64,000 bases of DNA, from contig OZ234498.1 in assembly GCA_965153455.1 (NCBI GenBank), forward strand, positions 1,860,001 through 1,924,000, written 5' to 3'. How positions within the stretch are numbered: position 1 is the stretch's first letter; each line of letters begins with the position of its first letter. The position numbers were made by a program, and so were the translations under genes. Positions 60,010-64,000 of this stretch are shown one piece after another. The DNA comes from Sphagnum compactum. Taxonomy: Eukaryota; Bryophyta; Sphagnopsida; Sphagnales. Below the pieces are notes generated by a model, which saw nothing but the letters and a program-made list of their open reading frames with translations, made no database searches and was not told where the DNA came from.

Positions 60010-60450
60010 TTTAACCCCCCCTCAACCAAGGTTTTTCATGCTTAACCAAGGTTCCTTAACCCTTAACCAAGGTTAAGCTTGAAAACCAAGCTTGCCTTAA
60101 CCCTTAACCAAGGTTTTTCACACTTAACCAATTTCAAAAAACCAAGCTTGCCTTAACCCTTAAACCGAGCATTTAAACCCTTAACCAAGGTTTTTCACAC
60201 TTAACCAATTTCAAAAAACCAAGCTTGCCTTAACCCTTAAACCGAGCATTTAAACCCTTAACCAAGGTTTTTCACACTTAACCAATTTCAAAAAACCAAG
60301 CTTGCCTTAACCCTTAAACCGAGCATTTAAACCCTTAACCAAGGTTTTTCACACTTAACCAATTTCAAAAAACCAAGCTTGCCTTAACCCTTAAACCGAG
60401 CATTTAAACCCTTAACCAAGGTTTTTCACACTTAACCAATTTCAAAAGAG
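60010..60450 (+). repeat. 77-bp minisatellite
   Basis: Units beginning TTAACCAAGGTTTTTCACAC start at 60,104, 60,181, 60,258, 60,335 and 60,412 (last partial). Four full copies are near-identical with an exact 77-bp spacing. A shorter, scrambled leader (60,020-60,103) contains the same words. High identity indicates recent expansion. Flanks contain GAACCGGAGGGTC-like words resembling the repeat at 26.2-26.5 kb. Confidence 0.95.
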
Positions 60451-61379
60451 ACCGGAACTGGGGGTTCTTTTGATTCTGAAAATACAAAAAAAAAGTTCAG
60501 AACCGGAGGGTCTGTGATTTTGAATTTTTTGAATTAAAAAAAACCCAGAATTGGACATTTCTTGATTTTTAAAGCTTAAGTTGAAAAGTTTGGAACCAAG
60601 GTTTTAAAAAGATCAAATATTATCCCTTAGGGTACGCATCATAAGAAACATGTTTGGCAAGAAATCATCCAAATGTGATGAAACCCATCCAAATAGTGTA
60701 TAGTCTCCAGAAAGTAGGACCAAGAAGGCCCACTACAAAGTGCAGGCTACGTTCCAGACCATTGACTACAGATCAATTGACGGGCCGACCAAATGGATGA
60801 CCTATAACACAAACCGAAACAAAACAGACACTCTCTCTTTCGTCCTTCATTCTCGATACAATAGACTGTGACATTGCACCAACCAATACGCTTGGGTGAT
60901 GCAACCATACAACAAACACGGCACGTCAAGTCCGAGAGCGAGCAAGTTATACATACTAGATTTGGGAGAAAAATAATCGAAGGGAGGATTTCATTAATCA
61001 AAGTTCCAAAAAGATTTTTTTTTTTTTTAAGAGCAAAAATAAAATCTAGTGGTGAGAGGCATCACTTTTGTGCAATTTTTTTGATTTTTTTTTTTCATGT
61101 GCCGTTCAAAACGCGGTGAAAAAGACAACAAACATTTGGTAATTTATGGCAAAAATAACAAGAACAAATTCTTTCATTATGGCCCCCAAGAGTTAAGATG
61201 GAAAATTTTCACCCAAAGGCCAAAAACTTCACCAAAACTTCCTTCTTCCTATGATAAAAAAACCTTGCAAAAAAACCTTCCTTTGCAAACACTTCTTCAT
61301 AAGTCCAAAGCTTCCTTTGTGTACAACACTAATTGAATGAATGCTTTTGGATTTGTAAGCTATAATTTATTTTTCTTTT
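60451..61379. other. Stretch without recognisable gene
   Basis: Overlapping frames on opposite strands (60,747-61,001 and 60,868-61,119) show no domain. Base composition is slightly less AT-rich from 60,700 to 60,960. Confidence 0.45.
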
Positions 61380-62230
61380 CCTAATAAGCTTAATTTGAGC
61401 TCTACTTAGTAGGTCTCATAGTACACATACTTACACTCAAACATGAGAGAGTGAATTCGTGCACAAAAAGATTCCTAACTTTTGGTGGAAAAAGTTGCTT
61501 GCTTTTGGTTGCAATTTTGTAAGCTATAGAAAAGTTGTTTCTTACCTCCCTTTAGTTTGAGCTCTACTTTTAGTGGCACCTATTTACCCAATCCTTATAC
61601 TCAAAAAGAGAGAGAGAGAGAGAGAGAGAGCAGCACTTGCACATGAAAAGATTCATAAAACTTTTGTGAAAGAAATGTGCATTTTTTGCTGCATTTTGTG
61701 AGTTACCTCTTAAAAAAAATCTTACTCCCCCAATACTAGTTTGAGATCCACTTGGTAAGGTACCTAGTTAGTTGACCTAGCATCAAAAACTCAATATTTT
61801 CTCAAATTTTATTTCTTGCATTTTGCAAGTTATAAAAAATTGTAAAAAATTCTTCTCCCCTCAAGTTTGAAGCTCCACTTATTAATTGGTACCTACTAAC
61901 CCTAGGATCATAAACTCAATATTTTCTCAAATGTTGGTTTGTTGCATAAATTTGTTGGTTAAGTTATATAATAATTAAAAGTCCCTTTCTTGTTTGAGCT
62001 CCACTTTAGTGGGTTTAGGTTTTGTTGCACTATGTAAGTTTTAAAAAGAAGTTTAGGTTTAGGTTTTTTTCTTACCTTCCCTTTAGTTTGAGCTCTACTT
62101 CGAGCTTAGTAGGTACCTACTTACTTACCCTATCCTTACACTCAAAGATGCCAAGTGAATTGGTGCATGAAAAAAGCTTCCTAACTTTTGTAGAAAACGT
62201 GTGGGCTTTTCAAGTGAAGTTACAACTTGG
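61380..62230 (+). repeat. Imperfect array of 90-190-bp units
   Basis: The phrase TTTGAGCTCCACTT (or GAGCTCTACTT) occurs at about 61,388, 61,552, 61,738, 61,864, 61,998 and 62,086. It is usually followed by AGTAGGTACCTACTTA, CCTTACACTCAAA and, in several units, GTGCATGAAAAGATTCCTAA and TTTTGTGAA. Unit length varies. A GA microsatellite (61,611-61,630) lies in the second unit. It lies just left of the GC-rich island. Confidence 0.75.
61611..61630. repeat. GA dinucleotide microsatellite
   Basis: About ten GA units. Confidence 0.9.
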
Positions 62231-62488
62231 GTCTTTTTTTTCCCTCCCCCCTCCCTTTCAATTTTGTGATGTAGCTGAAGTGGCGATGATCCATAATATG
62301 ATGATGATTTAGCCAGATTTGGCTACTTACTAGATACAAAAACTAGAATACTTCCATATATATTCTTGGCTTCTTACTGGAACTTATCATAAAAATCTGG
62401 CGATTTGGATTTCTTTTATCATAAAAATCTGGCGAATTTGTGCCGTGTTTTTTTCCACGAAAAATCCTTTGTAGAGGTCGAAATCATA

Positions 62489-63528
62489 TTTTTCCAGGTC
62501 GAAAAACAGTGGCTCCCAAGAGAAAAGAACAGGGGGATGGCTGGGCGAGCGTGCGAGCACGCGGGTCCTAAGCGAGGAGGAGGCTTGGCGAGAGAGCACG
62601 CGGGGAGCGCGCGAGAGACAATGGGAGTCGGGGACTTGGCGAGAGAGCACGCGAGGAGAGTGCGAACTTGCGGGGATTGCGCGCGAGAGAGAAGGAAGAG
62701 ACGCGCTTGTTGCGGTTGCTAAAAACAAGCGATGGCCACGCCGATTTTGATGCTGCCGCGGCGCTTGTTCTACTTCCTTCTTCCGCGTCTTCCATTGTCC
62801 CCTCATCATGCCATCCTTCGCACTCTGCGTTGCGCGCCGCTCGCTTCGTTGCCATCATCTCCGTGCTCTTCACGCCCGCCTCGTTGTCTCCATGTTGCTG
62901 GTTAATGTCTCTTCCTTCCTCGCTTCTTTTGCCGCTCAGTCACGCCCGGACTCCTCCTCCTCCTCATCGCTGCCATCTTTGTGATCGGGTTAAGCTCAGT
63001 TTCCTTCCTTCCTTGTATCTGAATGTAGTCATGAGTGGCAGCAGCCTCTGGAGCACCTACAGTAGTAGTCGTCGTCGTTGTCGTCGTTGTGATGAGCTCG
63101 GTGGCCAGCAGCAGCAGCAGCATCGATTATGGCCTGAATTAGGAGTTCCTAGTGCGAGAAGAAGAACGTCCCGAATTCCACACCGCTCGCCACTCTGCTC
63201 TTCTTCTAACACTTGCTGCAGTACTACTGCTTCTTAGAGCCAAGTCGAGTAGATTAGGAACTGTCGACGTTGTTATTGAGCCCGAGTTGAGGTTTTCACG
63301 CCAGTGGAGATGACGACGGGCTGCTGAATGTGTCAGAGAGCTTACTTGCTTTGTTGGCGATGGATGAGGCGCGCGTCATGAGGCAGAGACTCGAGCCTTG
63401 GACTAGTTTAGCTCTGTAGAAGAAACAGCAATTGAAAGCGCCCGTGCAATTGGAAGAGAACACAAGGGAAGGAGTACAAGCCCCGCGCGCCGCGTAAGAA
63501 GAAGAAGAAGAAGAACATGTGTTGATGC
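62489..63528 (+). promoter_or_regulatory. GC-rich island, likely promoter/5' leader of a gene to the right
   Basis: Composition changes abruptly from AT-rich to GC- and CpG-rich. The stretch has GCGCGCGAGAGA-type words, a direct repeat CTTGGCGAGAGAGCACGCG (62,584 and 62,636), trinucleotide runs (GTC about 63,068-63,090; CAG 63,103-63,120; AAG 63,497-63,515) and low-complexity frames on both strands, none with a domain (longest plus frame 62,668-63,237, Ser/Arg/Leu-rich). Purine/pyrimidine-rich and trinucleotide repeats are common in plant 5' leaders. The gene start itself is uncertain. Confidence 0.4.
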
Positions 63529-63894
63529 GTGTGTTCGATGCAGCTGGTGGGAGGATTGTTCAGGAACAAAAGAGCAATTGCGCCGGCCGCGCAAGAATCC
63601 GCCAGGATAGGTTCTTCCAGGACAGGGTCCTTCAGGATAGGATCCTTTAGAATAGGATCCTTTCGGGAGGGCTCCAAGACGGATCGCAGTTCTGGATCCG
63701 CCAAGATGCTGCAGGTGGCCACCTCTGGCCACGAGTCGGAAGAGGAGTACTACGACACCTGCACCTCCAAGTTCATCCCGAACGCCGCCGCCGCCGATGA
63801 TCAAGCTCCATCGGATCAGGAAAGAAGCAGCTGCACAAATCGCGGCGCGGCTGCAGCAGCAGATCCGATAGACAACCATGTGCTGTTGAGGTAG
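63529..63894 (+). CDS. Candidate first exon of an unidentified plant gene
   Basis: A 121-codon frame with balanced, GC-rich codon use unlike the rest of the window. Starts are possible at residues 1, 4 (MQLVGGLF) or 60 (MLQVATSGHESEEEYYD). Residues 26-50 form a five-fold repeat of RIGSF-like pentapeptides encoded by 15-bp units (63,604-63,678). An acidic patch, SGHESEEEYYDTCTSKF, and Ala-rich stretches (NAAAADDQ, RGAAAAADP) follow. The frame ends at TAG (63,892-63,894) within TTGAGGTAGAAAG, which also reads as a 5' splice donor (GAG/GTAGAA), so the exon may continue into a spliced gene beyond the window. I do not recognise the family. The minus frames overlapping it look like shadows. Confidence 0.35.
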   Translation: MCSMQLVGGLFRNKRAIAPAAQESARIGSSRTGSFRIGSFRIGSFREGSKTDRSSGSAKMLQVATSGHESEEEYYDTCTSKFIPNAAAADDQAPSDQERSSCTNRGAAAAADPIDNHVLLR

Positions 63895-63952
63895 AAAGCT
63901 CGAGCCGCTGGCGGCACTCGTGCATTCTTCTTCTTCCTCTTCAAAATTGAGC

Positions 63953-63974
63953 TCTCTCTCTCTCTCTCTCTCTA
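63953..63974. repeat. CT dinucleotide microsatellite
   Basis: About eleven CT units. They could lie in an intron or leader of the candidate gene. Confidence 0.9.
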
Positions 63975-64000
63975 TCACCTGTTTGCTCTTCTTCCTTCGT

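Noticed and set aside
60104-60450. Regular repeats that could suggest a CRISPR-like array
   Set aside because: The repeats are contiguous with no unique spacers, and the window is plant nuclear DNA.
62668-63237. 189-codon plus frame in the GC-rich island
   Set aside because: Ser/Arg/Leu-rich low-complexity translation of trinucleotide runs; absence of stops is expected in GC-rich DNA.
63403-63978. 191-codon minus-strand frame over the candidate first exon
   Set aside because: It starts in a CT microsatellite read as (RE)n and runs through low-complexity and repeat DNA; it is probably the shadow of the GC-rich plus strand.

Overview
This window looks like a gene-poor, repeat-rich stretch of a land-plant nuclear genome. 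It is strongly AT-rich. It has interstitial copies of the plant telomere motif (CCCTAAA/TTTAGGG) near 25.34 kb and 39.90 kb, and a decayed Ty3/gypsy LTR retrotransposon whose primer-binding site fits plant initiator tRNA-Met. It also has CACTA-type transposon ends, many small non-autonomous elements, microsatellites, and one GC-rich island at the right edge that resembles the promoter and 5' leader of a plant gene. Nothing resembles bacterial or organellar gene organisation. The species cannot be named from this sequence. Nearly all open frames of 60-140 codons are chance frames in AT-rich DNA or lie inside repeats.

Layout. 0-12 kb: dispersed repeats, an inverted-repeat family copy (0.77-1.14 kb), a tRNA-related SINE candidate (4.26 kb), a solo-LTR-like block (5.03-5.80 kb), a MITE (9.73-10.09 kb) and a decayed minisatellite (11.4-11.7 kb). 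12-21.5 kb: mostly featureless, then a non-autonomous CACTA element (17,466-19,364) nested inside a second type of MITE, and another solo-LTR-like block (20.44-21.43 kb). 21.5-34.5 kb: an 87-bp triplication, MITE fragments, telomere-like DNA, palindromic short repeats and a C-run/G-run pair. 34.5-45 kb: the best-preserved MITE (34,589-34,947, 359 bp, with a perfect 9-bp target-site duplication), a tRNA-like relic, weak exon candidates and a purine-rich minisatellite. 45.16-47.36 kb: a second CACTA family member with a long imperfect inverted repeat. 49,212-54,881: the gypsy element on the minus strand, with paired 1.1-kb LTRs. 55-62.3 kb: MITE ends, tandem duplications, a 77-bp minisatellite and an unusual 0.85-kb imperfect array. 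62.5-64 kb: the GC-rich gene-like island.

How the parts relate. The two MITE types share the same terminal sequence (GGCC..GTGAACCAGCACCCA), so they were probably moved by one transposase, absent here; the 9-bp duplication points to the Mutator-like superfamily. The two CACTA-family elements share ends, subterminal GTTGCA repeats and AT-rich interiors, and encode nothing. The only recognisable proteins are pieces of the gypsy polyprotein (end of reverse transcriptase, RNase H, integrase). They carry frameshifts, stops and replaced catalytic residues, so the element is dead. No complete host gene can be supported with confidence.
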